Shown here one piece after another: positions 1 to 8,219 of a stretch of 28,941 nucleotides of DNA. Location of the stretch: positions 1 through 28,941 of the forward strand of contig JAVBKB010000045.1 of the NCBI GenBank assembly GCA_031554275.1, read 5' to 3'. Below the pieces are notes generated by a model that was not told the origin of the DNA, did not search any database, and saw nothing but the letters and a program-made list of their open reading frames with translations. This DNA is from JAVBKB01 sp031554275 (GTDB lineage: Bacteria; Bacillota; Bacilli; JARBTR01). The stretch's first letter is position 1, and every line of letters begins with the position of its first letter. A program made the position numbers and the translations under genes.

Positions 1-41
1 AGTATTTGGGAATCTTAGCGTTTCTTAAGTTGCATTTTATC

Positions 42-54
42 CGACAATTAGGAT
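42..54 (+). repeat. Copy 1 of dispersed intergenic repeat (core CGACAATTAGGAT)
   Basis: The 13-base core CGACAATTAGGAT occurs here, in inverted orientation at 14946-14962 and again at 20574-20590. All three copies are intergenic and close to terminator hairpins. Function unknown. Confidence 0.4.
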
Positions 55-59
55 TACAC

Positions 60-87
60 AAGTCGCGACTTCTTTTGCGGCTTTTTT
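60..87 (+). terminator. Rho-independent terminator of a gene left of the window
   Basis: Stem AAGTCGC (60-66) pairs with GCGGCTT (77-83), with one T-G wobble and a 10-nt loop. The right arm runs into six T (82-87). It most likely ends transcription from an upstream gene whose coding part lies outside the window. Confidence 0.5.
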
Positions 88-156
88 GTAATAAAAATGG
101 CGCAAAAAAGCACAAGTGATATAATGAATGACATATTAAATTATTAGGTGATGAAA

Positions 157-633
157 ATGCCACTTCATATCGTGCTATACGAACCCTTAATCCCAGCAAA
201 TACAGGTAATATTGCTAGAACCTGCGCTGCGACAAATACGAAACTTCATCTGATTCATCCGCTTGGTTTTTCCACTGATGATAAGGCACTCAAACGTGCT
301 GGGCTTGATTATTGGGAACATGTTGATATTGCTTACTATGATGGAATAGAAAGCTTCTTTCAGTCCCATCAAGATGGGGCATTCTACTATGTAACGAAAT
401 TTGCTGAGCAATCCTATGTTGACCCGGATTATTCAGATTCTAGCAATAACATATTTTTTATTTTCGGAAAAGAAACAACTGGATTGCCAAAGCAGCTACT
501 TGAAAAGCATCCAGAACGTGGTCTGCGTCTACCCATGAATGATGCACATGTGAGATCGTTGAACTTATCCAACGTAGCAGCAATCGTTTTATTTGAAGCA
601 TTACGTCAACAAAACTTCATTGGTTTAGATTGA
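157..633 (+). CDS. trmL: tRNA (cytidine/uridine-34-2'-O)-methyltransferase TrmL (YibK/CspR type SPOUT)
   Basis: Predicted to methylate the 2'-OH of the wobble nucleotide of leucine tRNAs using S-adenosylmethionine, as a cytoplasmic homodimer. The 158-residue protein has the N-terminal family block with IPANTGNIARTCAATNT, the central FGKETTGLP loop, and the C-terminal knot segment with SLNLSNVAAIVLFEALRQ that forms the SAM site. The length is that of the minimal TrmL family. I chose ATG 157 over GTG 148 and ATG 151 because AGGTG at 146-150 lies six bases before it and because family members begin M-x-L-H. A TATAAT at 120-125 may be the -10 box, but no good -35 is visible. It looks monocistronic: the next gene is convergent, and a run of T (664-670) after a weak ACTG/CAGT stem could end it. 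Confidence 0.95.
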   Translation: MPLHIVLYEPLIPANTGNIARTCAATNTKLHLIHPLGFSTDDKALKRAGLDYWEHVDIAYYDGIESFFQSHQDGAFYYVTKFAEQSYVDPDYSDSSNNIFFIFGKETTGLPKQLLEKHPERGLRLPMNDAHVRSLNLSNVAAIVLFEALRQQNFIGLD

Positions 634-677
634 ACACTTCAACTGCTCTGGCAAAACTCAGTCTTTTTTTGCGAAGG

Positions 678-1421
678 TTAATCCCACCAAAAATACCAAG
701 TCGTTGCATGACGCAATTCACTTGCTAGAGCGCGGATGCTCCCCACCCCTTGATCGACGATATCATAGCAGAAGGCATATTGTTCACAAGCTAATTGCTC
801 GCATTCTTCATTTGTAACAGGTGGTTTCGAAAGCTCCATTTCCCAAATATCATAGCTAACTAGTGCTGGAATGGCACCATATTTCTCATACCAGTATCGG
901 AAAACAGCCATTTGCTCTGCCGGCTTCGGACAATCATTGAATCCTCCCATTGGCATCCAAACGGCAAGCTCCCAAGGGTTAGCCGTTGGAATTTTCGCCA
1001 AAATGATCTCACTTTCCATCTCGCCTTTATAATTCATTAGGCTTATGAAAAAACCTTTTGGCATATCGGCCTCTTCTTCAGGAAAATCCCCCATCATTGG
1101 CTCTATAGAGTCTCGTTCAGCAGATAATCCCTTAAGATACTCCTCTGCGTTGATACTGGCTGATTCGGCAATTACCTTTTGGCGGAATTCAGCAATTCAT
1201 TTAGGTGAGTTTTCAACATCGTCATAATCATCAAATACGAATTCAGTTGCTTCTGCTAAAGTATCGGATACCACGATAATTAGTGGTACAAATCCCTCTA
1301 GCTTCCCTTGCTCAGTCAGAGCATTGAAACGGTCAATCACTCGTTGATCGTCCGCTTCATTTTCAAATAATTCATATTCGCAATTTAAAAACGAAATTAT
1401 TTCTTTGCAATTATCTGTCAT
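678..1421 (-). pseudogene. DUF4253-family protein gene interrupted by one in-frame TGA
   Basis: Reading from ATG 1421 (GGAG at 1433-1430, eight bases upstream), 74 codons are followed by TGA at 1199-1197. The same frame then stays open for another 172 codons to a TAA at 680-678. The part after the TGA carries the DUF4253 signature: a PTANPWELAVWMPMGG block, FRYWYEKYGAIPALVSYD, CYDIVDQGVGSI and a WYFWWD end. The part before it looks like the usual N-terminal region of this family. The sequence across the stop reads ENSPK-stop-IAEFRQKV, so a TGG (Trp) codon could have become TGA by one transition. DUF4253 has no established function. TGA ends other genes here (trmL, yhbD), so genome-wide recoding is unlikely. 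A new nonsense mutation or a base-call error are the main explanations. Confidence 0.8.
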
Positions 1422-1541
1422 AATCACCACTCCAATTGTTTTATTTACCCCATAATTATAGCAATTAATTTGTGAAATAATATTTTTTCAGTGATTTTTT
1501 GTGTAAAATAGACACAAAAGTTCGATCCGGAGGTGAGCAAC

Positions 1542-2489
1542 GTGAAAATATTCGATTTTGTTGAAAAACAATACTTTGAGGTAGATCAACTTGAGAGCAA
1601 ATTAAAGATAAAGAATGAACTATGTATCATTTGCGATCGGAGTGAGATTGTCTCTCTCCAATCAAAATTCGACTTTGATGATTTCTTGATTCAGGAATGT
1701 ACTAATAATCATAATGATGTCCGCTATAGCAATCGAGATCACTATGAATTCATTGGCCTAGTCGTAAATGAACTTGTTGAGGATGGAAATCTGACAAATT
1801 GGGAAATAGATATGTTTGTTGCAAAGAAATACTTAATAGTTGTCTTGCCTGATTCTAAAGATCATACATCTGACAAGTGTAATCTTATGTTTGATGTCTT
1901 ACTCCAAACCTGTGTTAAGAATGGCTCAATTAGTAAGGTACTTTATGAAGTCCTCCATACTTTTGTCTTATTTTCTTCAGTTTGTTTGGAGGATTTGGAG
2001 GAGAGACTAGAAAAATTGCAGGATCACATCATTCACTATGTCAATAAAGACCAATTTCAAGCCATTAATCATTTGCGAAAGATGACCTATACGATCCGCA
2101 AGCACTTACGGGTTACAACCTATGTCAGCGAAGAAATCCTTGTGAATGAAAACGAAATTTTCTCAAAATCCGGATTAACGCTAATCCGTGATGCTGATTA
2201 CCGACTACGGAAATTGTATAGCTTCTCAGAGAGTTTATATGACTTTTCCAATAAACTTCTGGACTCATACGACAGCAGACAAACCATGAAAACGAACGAT
2301 GCAATTACCAAGCTAACTATTTTCACCCTTTTCTTCGGACCACTGACTGTGATCACCGGGATTTACGGAATGAATTTTGTCCACATGCCTGAATTAAAAT
2401 GGCAGTATGGCTATCCACTTGCCATTGGCTTAATGATCTGTGTTACACTGACAATTTACTTCTTGCTCAAAAGAAAGAAATGGTTATAG
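1542..2489 (+). CDS. corA: CorA-family divalent metal (Mg2+/Co2+) transporter
   Basis: The 315-residue protein has a long N-terminal cytoplasmic region rich in acidic residues and helices, then two transmembrane helices near the C-terminus (about 254-274 and 289-308). The CorA signature Y-G-M-N (GMN at 276-278) sits between them, followed by a loop containing MPEL and a basic KRKKWL tail. CorA proteins form homopentameric channels in the plasma membrane that take up Mg2+ and sometimes Co2+ or Ni2+. The N-terminal part is poorly conserved, so ion preference cannot be read from it. I chose GTG 1542 because GGAGGTGA at 1529-1536 sits just ahead of it; GTG 1533 lies inside the Shine-Dalgarno sequence. 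It is divergent from the broken DUF4253 gene and has no visible terminator directly after it. Confidence 0.9.
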   Translation: MKIFDFVEKQYFEVDQLESKLKIKNELCIICDRSEIVSLQSKFDFDDFLIQECTNNHNDVRYSNRDHYEFIGLVVNELVEDGNLTNWEIDMFVAKKYLIVVLPDSKDHTSDKCNLMFDVLLQTCVKNGSISKVLYEVLHTFVLFSSVCLEDLEERLEKLQDHIIHYVNKDQFQAINHLRKMTYTIRKHLRVTTYVSEEILVNENEIFSKSGLTLIRDADYRLRKLYSFSESLYDFSNKLLDSYDSRQTMKTNDAITKLTIFTLFFGPLTVITGIYGMNFVHMPELKWQYGYPLAIGLMICVTLTIYFLLKRKKWL

Positions 2490-2845
2490 CACCATGCATT
2501 TTCACCTAATTTCAAAACACACTTTTTGATGTCGTAATGTATTTTGAATTGTACAGTGCGGTTGTATCATTTCAGTGCGACCTAGGAAATTAACTCAAAC
2601 CAAGGTCTTCGAAAAAAAACAATTCCCAAAAACCAACGCTATATTGCCCTGAAATGGTGGCAGTATAGCATTATTTGTGTCGTTTTGACCACTAAATTGG
2701 AGGGGAAAATCAAGCAAGTGACCCTTTGTCCAGCCTCTTCCAATAAAGGCCTTCCGAATAAAAATCACCATGAAATTGACTCATCTATTTATTTTTAAAT
2801 GAGTTAATACTATAATGGAGTTTAGTATATAAAGCAGGTGACTAA
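2490..2845. other. 356-bp non-coding interval with hairpin and capF -10 region
   Basis: No plausible gene is seen. It holds an 11-bp stem (2638-2648 with 2659-2669, one G-T wobble, 10-nt loop GCTATATTGCC..GGCAGTATAGC) with only a weak T-rich tail. Further on, inverted arms ACTCAT (2779-2784) and ATGAGT (2799-2804) lie just ahead of a TATAAT (2811-2816), the likely -10 box for capF. The arms overlap the -35 zone, so they could be an operator. No recognisable riboswitch was found. Confidence 0.5.
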
Positions 2846-3955
2846 ATGAAAATTCTTATTACTGGCGCAAATGGGTTTATTGGAAAGAACCTGATATCTA
2901 CTCTAGAGACCAAAGGATATACAGATCTCATGAAATTTGATATCGACACGCCAATTGAATTGTTGGATGGTTATACCAAGGAAGCTGAATTTATTTTTCA
3001 CCTTGCAGGTGTCAACCGCCCTGAAAACAATGATGAATTCATGGAAGGAAATTTCGGATTCACTTCTGTTTTGCTTGATCATTTGAAAAAGCATCAGAAT
3101 ACTGCCCCGATAATGATTTCCTCTTCCATCCAAGCAGAGCAAGATAATTTATATGGTGCAAGTAAAAAAGCTGGTGAGGACTTATTATTCGCTTATGGTG
3201 TAGAAACTGGTGCCAAAGTATTGGTGTATCGCTTCGAAAATGTTTTCGGAAAATGGTGCAGACCAAATTACAACAGTGTAATCGCTACATTTTGTCACAA
3301 CGTAGCAAATAACGAGCCAATCAAAGTGAATGATCCCTCCGCTCCACTAAGTTTAATCTATGTCGATGACCTAGTGAAAGAGATAATCAGAGCACTTTCT
3401 GGTCAAGAAAATCGGATAGATAATTTCTGTTATGTCAAACCTGTCCATCATGTAACACTTGGACATATTGTTGATCTAATTCATTCGTTCAAATCTAGTC
3501 GTGATACTAGATCAATTCCAAGTACACAGGATCCTTTTACAAAGAAATTATATGCCACCTATTTAAGCTATCTGGCAATCGATAACTTTAGCTATCCATT
3601 GCAAACACATAGCGATCATCGTGGTTCTTTTACTGAGATTATTAAAACCCTAGATCGAGGACAAGTTTCAGTGAACATTTCAAAACCTGGTGTTACGAAG
3701 GGGAATCATTGGCATCATACAAAGAACGAGAAATTCCTTGTTGTCAGTGGCTACGGGGAAATCAATTTTCGCCAAGTCTTCAGTGAAGAGATAATCACCT
3801 ATAAAGTAAGCGAGGATAGATTAGAGGTTGTTGACATCCCCACTGGTTACACCCACAATATTGTCAATACTGGTGATAAGGATCTTGTCACCATCATGTG
3901 GGCGAATGAAATCTTTGACCCAGAGGATGAGGATGTCATTTTCTTAGAAGTATAG
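2846..3955 (+). CDS. capF: CapF-type bifunctional UDP-sugar reductase/epimerase (SDR + cupin), UDP-FucNAc pathway
   Basis: CapF acts second in UDP-N-acetyl-L-fucosamine synthesis. Its C-terminal cupin epimerises C3 of the CapE product and its N-terminal SDR domain reduces the 4-keto group with NADPH, giving UDP-2-acetamido-2,6-dideoxy-L-talose. The 369-residue length is that of Staphylococcus aureus CapF. The nucleotide-binding G7-x-x-G10-x-x-G13, the catalytic Y103-x-x-x-K107 (YGASK) and a VYVDDLV-like segment (IYVDDLV) mark the SDR half. His288, His290, Glu295 and His337 in the cupin are the plausible Zn2+ ligands. Start ATG 2846 has AGGTG at 2836-2840. capG follows after 138 bases. Neither capE (the first enzyme) nor a fucosaminyltransferase is adjacent, which is unusual. 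Confidence 0.92.
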   Translation: MKILITGANGFIGKNLISTLETKGYTDLMKFDIDTPIELLDGYTKEAEFIFHLAGVNRPENNDEFMEGNFGFTSVLLDHLKKHQNTAPIMISSSIQAEQDNLYGASKKAGEDLLFAYGVETGAKVLVYRFENVFGKWCRPNYNSVIATFCHNVANNEPIKVNDPSAPLSLIYVDDLVKEIIRALSGQENRIDNFCYVKPVHHVTLGHIVDLIHSFKSSRDTRSIPSTQDPFTKKLYATYLSYLAIDNFSYPLQTHSDHRGSFTEIIKTLDRGQVSVNISKPGVTKGNHWHHTKNEKFLVVSGYGEINFRQVFSEEIITYKVSEDRLEVVDIPTGYTHNIVNTGDKDLVTIMWANEIFDPEDEDVIFLEV

Positions 3956-4007
3956 GAACGGATCTATTCACAGAAAACCTCCTTTGCAAATGGTATAACT
4001 TATTATT

Positions 4008-4027
4008 AAGAACTTTCAATAGTTCTT
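4008..4027 (+). repeat. Short perfect hairpin between capF and capG
   Basis: AAGAACT (4008-4014) and AGTTCTT (4021-4027) form a 7-bp stem with a 6-nt loop. No T tract follows, so it is unlikely to be a terminator. It may affect mRNA processing or stability between the two genes, but it may also be incidental. Confidence 0.35.
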
Positions 4028-4093
4028 ACTACAAGGAACATGTAATTACCGCTTTCATTGCTTCAAAAAAACAACTAGATCTTGGAGGTACCC

Positions 4094-5221
4094 GTGGAAA
4101 AACTTAAATTAATGACGATAATTGGCACACGTCCAGAGATTATTAGACTCTCTGCATGTATCAAAACAAATGATAAGTACTTCAATCAGATTCTCGTACA
4201 TACTGGTCAGAACTGGGACTATACGTTGAATCAAGTATTCTTTGATGACTTAGGGCTCCGTGCCCCGAACTATTATTTAGAGGCAGTTGGCAGCACACTA
4301 GGTGAAACGATGGGTAATATTATTGCAAAATCATTTGAGGTTTTGGAAAAAGAAAAACCAGATGCATTACTTGTACTTGGTGACACCAATTCTGCTTTAT
4401 CAGCTATTAGTGCGAAACGACTAAAGATACCTATTTTCCACATGGAAGCAGGAAATCGTTGTTTTGATCAAAACGTGCCAGAAGAGATTAATAGAAAGCT
4501 TGTTGACCATTTGGCTGACATTAACCTTCCATACACCGAACATTCGCGTCAGCACTTAATTTCTGAAGGGTTTAGACGAGAGCATATCTTTGTAACAGGT
4601 TCTCCTGTTCATGAGGTGCTCAAGGATCACATGGAAGGCATTGAAAAGAGTCAGGTGCTTGATACTCTTGGTTTGGAGAAAGGAAAATATATAATTGTTT
4701 CCGCTCACCGTGAAGAAAACCTAGATAATGAGGAAAACTTCTTATCACTTATGACAGCGATAAATAATATTGCGGAGCGCTATCAAATGCCAGTCATTTA
4801 TTCAACGCACCCACGTAGTAAGAATATGATTGAGAAGCGTAACTTCAAGTTCCATCCTCTTGTGCAATCGCTTCAACCATTTGGTTTCCTCGATTACAAC
4901 AAGTTGCAAAAGGACAGCTTCTGTGTGCTATCCGATAGCGGTACCCTATCAGAAGAAAGTGCAATGCTCGGATTTACAGGCATCTTACTTCGCACCTCAT
5001 CTGAGCGTCCAGAAACTCTTGACAAAGGGACATTTGTAATTGGTGGCATCAAAGGGCAAGATGTTGAGCAAGCAATTGAACTGGCAGTTACAATGTTTGA
5101 AAACAATGAACCAACCATCTTAGCACATGATTACCGTGACACAAATGTTTCTGTAAAGGTTGCGAAAATCATTCAAAGCTATACACATATTGTGAATAGA
5201 TTTGTGTGGCGAAAACCATAA
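4094..5221 (+). CDS. capG: CapG-type non-hydrolysing UDP-sugar 2-epimerase (UDP-L-FucNAc forming)
   Basis: Belongs to the WecB/CapG family. It is expected to epimerise C2 of the CapF product to yield UDP-N-acetyl-L-fucosamine, a donor for capsule or cell-wall polysaccharides. The 375-residue protein shows the family landmarks in order: N-terminal GTRPE (11-15), LVLGDTNSALSA, FHMEAGNRCFDQNVPEE followed by NRKLVDHLAD, VSAHREEN, FSTHPRS-like YSTHPRS, and SDSGTLSEES. The whole chain closely resembles staphylococcal CapG, more than UDP-GlcNAc 2-epimerases making ManNAc. The start is GTG 4094, five bases after GGAGG (4084-4088); TTG 4082 lies before that site. A strong terminator follows. UDP-GlcNAc 2-epimerase proper is the main alternative, but pairing with capF argues against it. 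Confidence 0.92.
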   Translation: MEKLKLMTIIGTRPEIIRLSACIKTNDKYFNQILVHTGQNWDYTLNQVFFDDLGLRAPNYYLEAVGSTLGETMGNIIAKSFEVLEKEKPDALLVLGDTNSALSAISAKRLKIPIFHMEAGNRCFDQNVPEEINRKLVDHLADINLPYTEHSRQHLISEGFRREHIFVTGSPVHEVLKDHMEGIEKSQVLDTLGLEKGKYIIVSAHREENLDNEENFLSLMTAINNIAERYQMPVIYSTHPRSKNMIEKRNFKFHPLVQSLQPFGFLDYNKLQKDSFCVLSDSGTLSEESAMLGFTGILLRTSSERPETLDKGTFVIGGIKGQDVEQAIELAVTMFENNEPTILAHDYRDTNVSVKVAKIIQSYTHIVNRFVWRKP

Positions 5222-5250
5222 TCATGTGATGAAAACCAAATTATCAGGCT

Positions 5251-5285
5251 GCCGAGAATGCAATCATTCCTCGGCGGTTTTTTTT
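5251..5285 (+). terminator. Strong rho-independent terminator after capG
   Basis: GCCGAG-AATG (5251-5260) pairs with CATT-C-CTCGGC across a 4-nt loop, with a single bulged C, and runs into eight T (5278-5285). It ends the capF-capG transcript 30 bases after the capG stop. Confidence 0.88.
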
Positions 5286-5541
5286 GATGGCTATTCCAAC
5301 GTCGATAGCGAATATTGGTTATCCAAATCTGTTCGGGATTTCATTTACAAAGAAACCCGCGAGTATCAAGAATATTTATTATTAGGGAATTCAAGTTAAA
5401 AATTACACTCCATTTTTAACTTGTTGAACCAGAAATAAGTGATTGAGAATTCGGAAGAATGCATTTTCAAAAAAAAGCTGTTTCTATAGTAATTAAATTA
5501 TGTTAAATTTTTAGTAGAAATAAATGATCAGGGGCTTATCC

Positions 5542-6714
5542 ATGAAAATTAAAATCGCATTCACATTTATCATTTTGACCATAATAATTGTTTTCGTCAC
5601 GTCAGTCTGGACAACGATTTCGTCAGAGTCGCCGCCGCCCCTTAGTGAGCCTAAAGCAAAACCGTCAAATCCGTCAAATCCTTTACCAGAAATTAAAACT
5701 GAAGAGCCACCCAAACAAAAAATATTATCAGAAGCGAAAAAGCTAGAGCTCCAAAATGAAATCAGACAATATCTCATCCAACAAAATATCAATGGCACAG
5801 TTCTTGTTGGGCGAAAGGGAGAGATTTTGTTTAATGAGGGCAATGGCTATTCAAATATGGATACAATGGAATTGCTACAGCCTACAACCACTTACAGTGT
5901 TGGCTCTATCTCAAAATGTTTCATTGCCGTGAGCATTTTGCAACTATGCGAGCAGGGTAGCATGGCTTTAAGCGATCCTATCTCAAAATTCATTCCCGCA
6001 TTCCCTAATGGTCAAAATATTACCTTAACACATCTGCTATCTCACACTTCTGGACTTTCACCGATTGAATGGAAGACGGAGATGACAACTTTAACCGACT
6101 TTCGAGACGCTATTATGAAAACCCCGCCACTCTATCAACCAGGAGCAAAATGGGATTACCAAGATGTTAATTACATGCTTTTGAGTTCTATCATTGAACA
6201 AGTTACTGGTCAAACTATTCATGATTACATCAATAATCATGTGTTTCAAAAAGCTGGCATGACTAGTACAACTTTTATCAAGCCACAGGGAGCTGGCATG
6301 ACCTCAACCAGCTATGAGTTCAAAGACAATCACTTGAAGCCATTTAGTGGGTTTAATTACTACCTAGTACTAGGGAATGGTGATGTTGTTTCAACAACGG
6401 AAGATATGTATAAATTCGATGAAAGTTTAATGAATGGGAAGCTTATTTCTCAAAAAAGCGTCGAGGATATGCTTACGCCTAGATCTGATTCTACATACGG
6501 CTTGGGGATTTACAACAACAGCACTTACTTTCATAATCGCGGTGTACTTCTGGGCTGGGAATCCCAAAATCAATATTATTTGAAGGATCACATCGCTGTT
6601 ATCATCATGGAAAACGTTCGAGTAGTTGGTCGAGACATTGGTGTTAGTGCAATAAATATTAGTGACATTACTCGAAAGTATTTCGAAGTTGAAGAAAATC
6701 TGGTGATGCCCTAA
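5542..6714 (+). CDS. Membrane-anchored serine hydrolase, beta-lactamase/PBP4*-like fold
   Basis: A 390-residue protein. One N-terminal hydrophobic helix (about 4-24) anchors it outside the cell. A Pro/Ser/Lys-rich linker (31-58, PPPLSEPKAKP...) would span the wall, followed by a class-C beta-lactamase-like domain. The nucleophile motif S-x-x-K is S122-I-S-K125, followed by LTHLLSHTSGL. The second motif, usually Y-x-N, reads Y206-Q-D208, with N210-Y211 just after. The third motif region is F-H331-N-R-G334 followed by VLLGWES. Family members act as D-amino-acid peptidases, esterases or penicillin-binding proteins; the substrate cannot be deduced. AGMTST occurs twice (238-243, 251-256), suggesting a small internal duplication. 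The start is ATG 5542, with AGGGG at 5530-5534; ATG 5524 lacks a site. It stands alone and ends at a bidirectional terminator. Confidence 0.85.
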   Translation: MKIKIAFTFIILTIIIVFVTSVWTTISSESPPPLSEPKAKPSNPSNPLPEIKTEEPPKQKILSEAKKLELQNEIRQYLIQQNINGTVLVGRKGEILFNEGNGYSNMDTMELLQPTTTYSVGSISKCFIAVSILQLCEQGSMALSDPISKFIPAFPNGQNITLTHLLSHTSGLSPIEWKTEMTTLTDFRDAIMKTPPLYQPGAKWDYQDVNYMLLSSIIEQVTGQTIHDYINNHVFQKAGMTSTTFIKPQGAGMTSTSYEFKDNHLKPFSGFNYYLVLGNGDVVSTTEDMYKFDESLMNGKLISQKSVEDMLTPRSDSTYGLGIYNNSTYFHNRGVLLGWESQNQYYLKDHIAVIIMENVRVVGRDIGVSAINISDITRKYFEVEENLVMP

Positions 6715-6847
6715 TCTAGATTCTCACTATCAGTGAAAAAACAATTCACAAAAAAAGTTTGTTCGGAAATTTTCGCTTCGGAAATTTTTCATCTCGCAAG
6801 ATCATCAAGAGCGTCAGATCGGAAAGACCAACACTAACAAAAAAATC

Positions 6848-6901
6848 GCACCTCTAAATGTTTGTGAGCATATCACATCAAACATTTAGAGGTGCTTTTT
6901 T
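6848..6901. terminator. Bidirectional terminator between serine hydrolase gene and rocD
   Basis: A perfect 17-bp stem: GCACCTCTAAATGTTTG (6848-6864) with its complement at 6879-6895 and a 14-nt loop. A run of A precedes it and a run of T (6896-6901) follows. It therefore works for the plus-strand hydrolase gene and, on the other strand, for rocD. Confidence 0.93.
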
Positions 6902-6955
6902 ACCTGCAGTGACAGTAGAGTCAATGAGTTTTGAGCGGAATCAAGATCACCTATA

Positions 6956-8149
6956 TTAATCCGCTAAAACTTTCTGAATTCTTTCAATTGCCCAATCCAA
7001 TTCCTCAGCAGAAATAACAAGTGGTGGAGCAAAGCGAATAACATTGTCATGGGTTTCCTTGCACAGAAGTCCCACATCTTTCAGTCGCTCACAATAAGGA
7101 CGTGCAGCTTCTGTAAGCTCGACTCCAATGAAAAGTCCAAGGCCACGAACTTCCTTAATCTTCGGATTGCTGATTTGACGCAATGCGTTAGCAAGATACT
7201 CACCCTTTTCAAGTGAAGCTTCTGCCAATTGTTCGTCCACAAGCACATCCAAAGCTGCTATGGAAACCGCACAAGCTAATGGATTTCCTCCAAACGTGGA
7301 ACCATGTGAACCTGGGTCAAACACACCCAAAATGTCCTTATTGGCAACAACGCAAGAAATCGGCATCACACCGCCACCAAGCGCTTTTCCCAAAGTGTAC
7401 ATATCAGGTTCAACATTCTCCCACTCGCAAGTGAACATTTTTCCTGTACGACCTAATCCACATTGAATCTCATCTGCAATAAACAACACATTTTCTTTTT
7501 TACACAATTCAGAAACCGCTTTCAAGTAGCCCTTTGGTGGAATCAAGATACCTGCTTCCCCTTGGATTGGCTCCATCAAAAATGCAGCAGTATTTGGGGT
7601 GATTGCGGCTTTCAAAGCTTCGATATCTCCATGCGCAATAATCTTGATGCCTGGTAAGAATGGTCCATATCCCTTCCGATAACTTGGGTCTGAGGACAAT
7701 GAAACAGCAAGCATTGTTCTACCATGGAAATTATCTGCACAAACAATGATTTCAGCTTGATCTTCTGCAACACCTTTAACATCATATGCCCAACGGCGTG
7801 CAGCTTTGAAAGCCGTTTCAACAGCCTCCACACCAGTATTCATTGGCAGTGCCATTTCTTTATTCGCTAATTTGCAAATTTTCTCATACCAAGGTCCTAA
7901 CTGATCATTGTGAAATGCACGAGAGGTGAGTGTTACCCGATCTGCTTGATCCTTAAGTGCCTGTACAATTTTCGGATGGCGATGTCCTTGATTGACTGCT
8001 GAGTAAGCACTAAGCATGTCGAGATAACGATTCCCTTCAGGATCCTTTACCCATACACCCTCTGCTTCAGAAATAACGATTGGCAGTGGATGATAGTTAT
8101 TAGCGCCGTACTTCTTTGTCTGCTCGATGATTACGTCTGATTTTGTCAT
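6956..8149 (-). CDS. rocD: Ornithine aminotransferase RocD
   Basis: Transfers the delta-amino group of L-ornithine to 2-oxoglutarate, giving glutamate-5-semialdehyde (in equilibrium with P5C) and glutamate. It is PLP-dependent and cytosolic. The 397-residue class-III aminotransferase is of normal length. It shows the PLP lysine K255 in TLGKALGGG, the cofactor-binding D226-E227 in FIADEIQCGLGRTG, MNTGVEAVETAFKAARRW near the phosphate site, and GSHGSTFGGNPLACA. The start is ATG 8149, five bases after GGGGAGA (8161-8155); the longer reading from 8218 lacks such a site and adds residues foreign to the family. A perfect ARG-box palindrome lies 53-70 bases upstream, so control by an ArgR/AhrC-type regulator is likely. 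The product P5C would feed a dehydrogenase not seen here; proline dehydrogenase lies 7 kb away. Confidence 0.96.
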   Translation of the reverse strand: MTKSDVIIEQTKKYGANNYHPLPIVISEAEGVWVKDPEGNRYLDMLSAYSAVNQGHRHPKIVQALKDQADRVTLTSRAFHNDQLGPWYEKICKLANKEMALPMNTGVEAVETAFKAARRWAYDVKGVAEDQAEIIVCADNFHGRTMLAVSLSSDPSYRKGYGPFLPGIKIIAHGDIEALKAAITPNTAAFLMEPIQGEAGILIPPKGYLKAVSELCKKENVLFIADEIQCGLGRTGKMFTCEWENVEPDMYTLGKALGGGVMPISCVVANKDILGVFDPGSHGSTFGGNPLACAVSIAALDVLVDEQLAEASLEKGEYLANALRQISNPKIKEVRGLGLFIGVELTEAARPYCERLKDVGLLCKETHDNVIRFAPPLVISAEELDWAIERIQKVLAD

Positions 8150-8201
8150 GTTAATCTCCCCTTTGTCATTAGTCACTTGAAGAAAAGCAAACACAATGAA
8201 T

Positions 8202-8219
8202 AATGAATATTTATTCATT
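8202..8219 (-). promoter_or_regulatory. ARG-box-like operator upstream of rocD
   Basis: AATGAATATTTATTCATT is a perfect 18-bp palindrome. It matches the classical ARG-box consensus wNTGAATwwwwATTCANw bound by ArgR/AhrC. It lies between rocD and a minus-strand TATAAT (8256-8251). Further ACAATGAA/TTCATTGT arms flank it at 8193-8200 and 8219-8226, centred one base away, so two sites may overlap. In Bacillus subtilis, AhrC is needed for roc gene activation. Confidence 0.75.

Noticed and set aside
678..1421. TGA in the DUF4253 gene as selenocysteine or as Trp by a variant code
   Set aside because: TGA ends other intact genes here (trmL, yhbD), and the family is not known for selenocysteine; no SECIS-like hairpin is evident.
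5202..5399. 65-codon plus-strand frame after capG ending in a protein-like sequence (DSEYWLSKSVRDFIY...)
   Set aside because: It starts inside capG, runs straight through the strong terminator, and no start codon with a ribosome binding site was seen. At most it is a gene remnant.
6762..6789. Direct repeat TTCGGAAATTTT twice, three bases apart
   Set aside because: Single short AT-rich repeat with no context; not distinguishable from chance.
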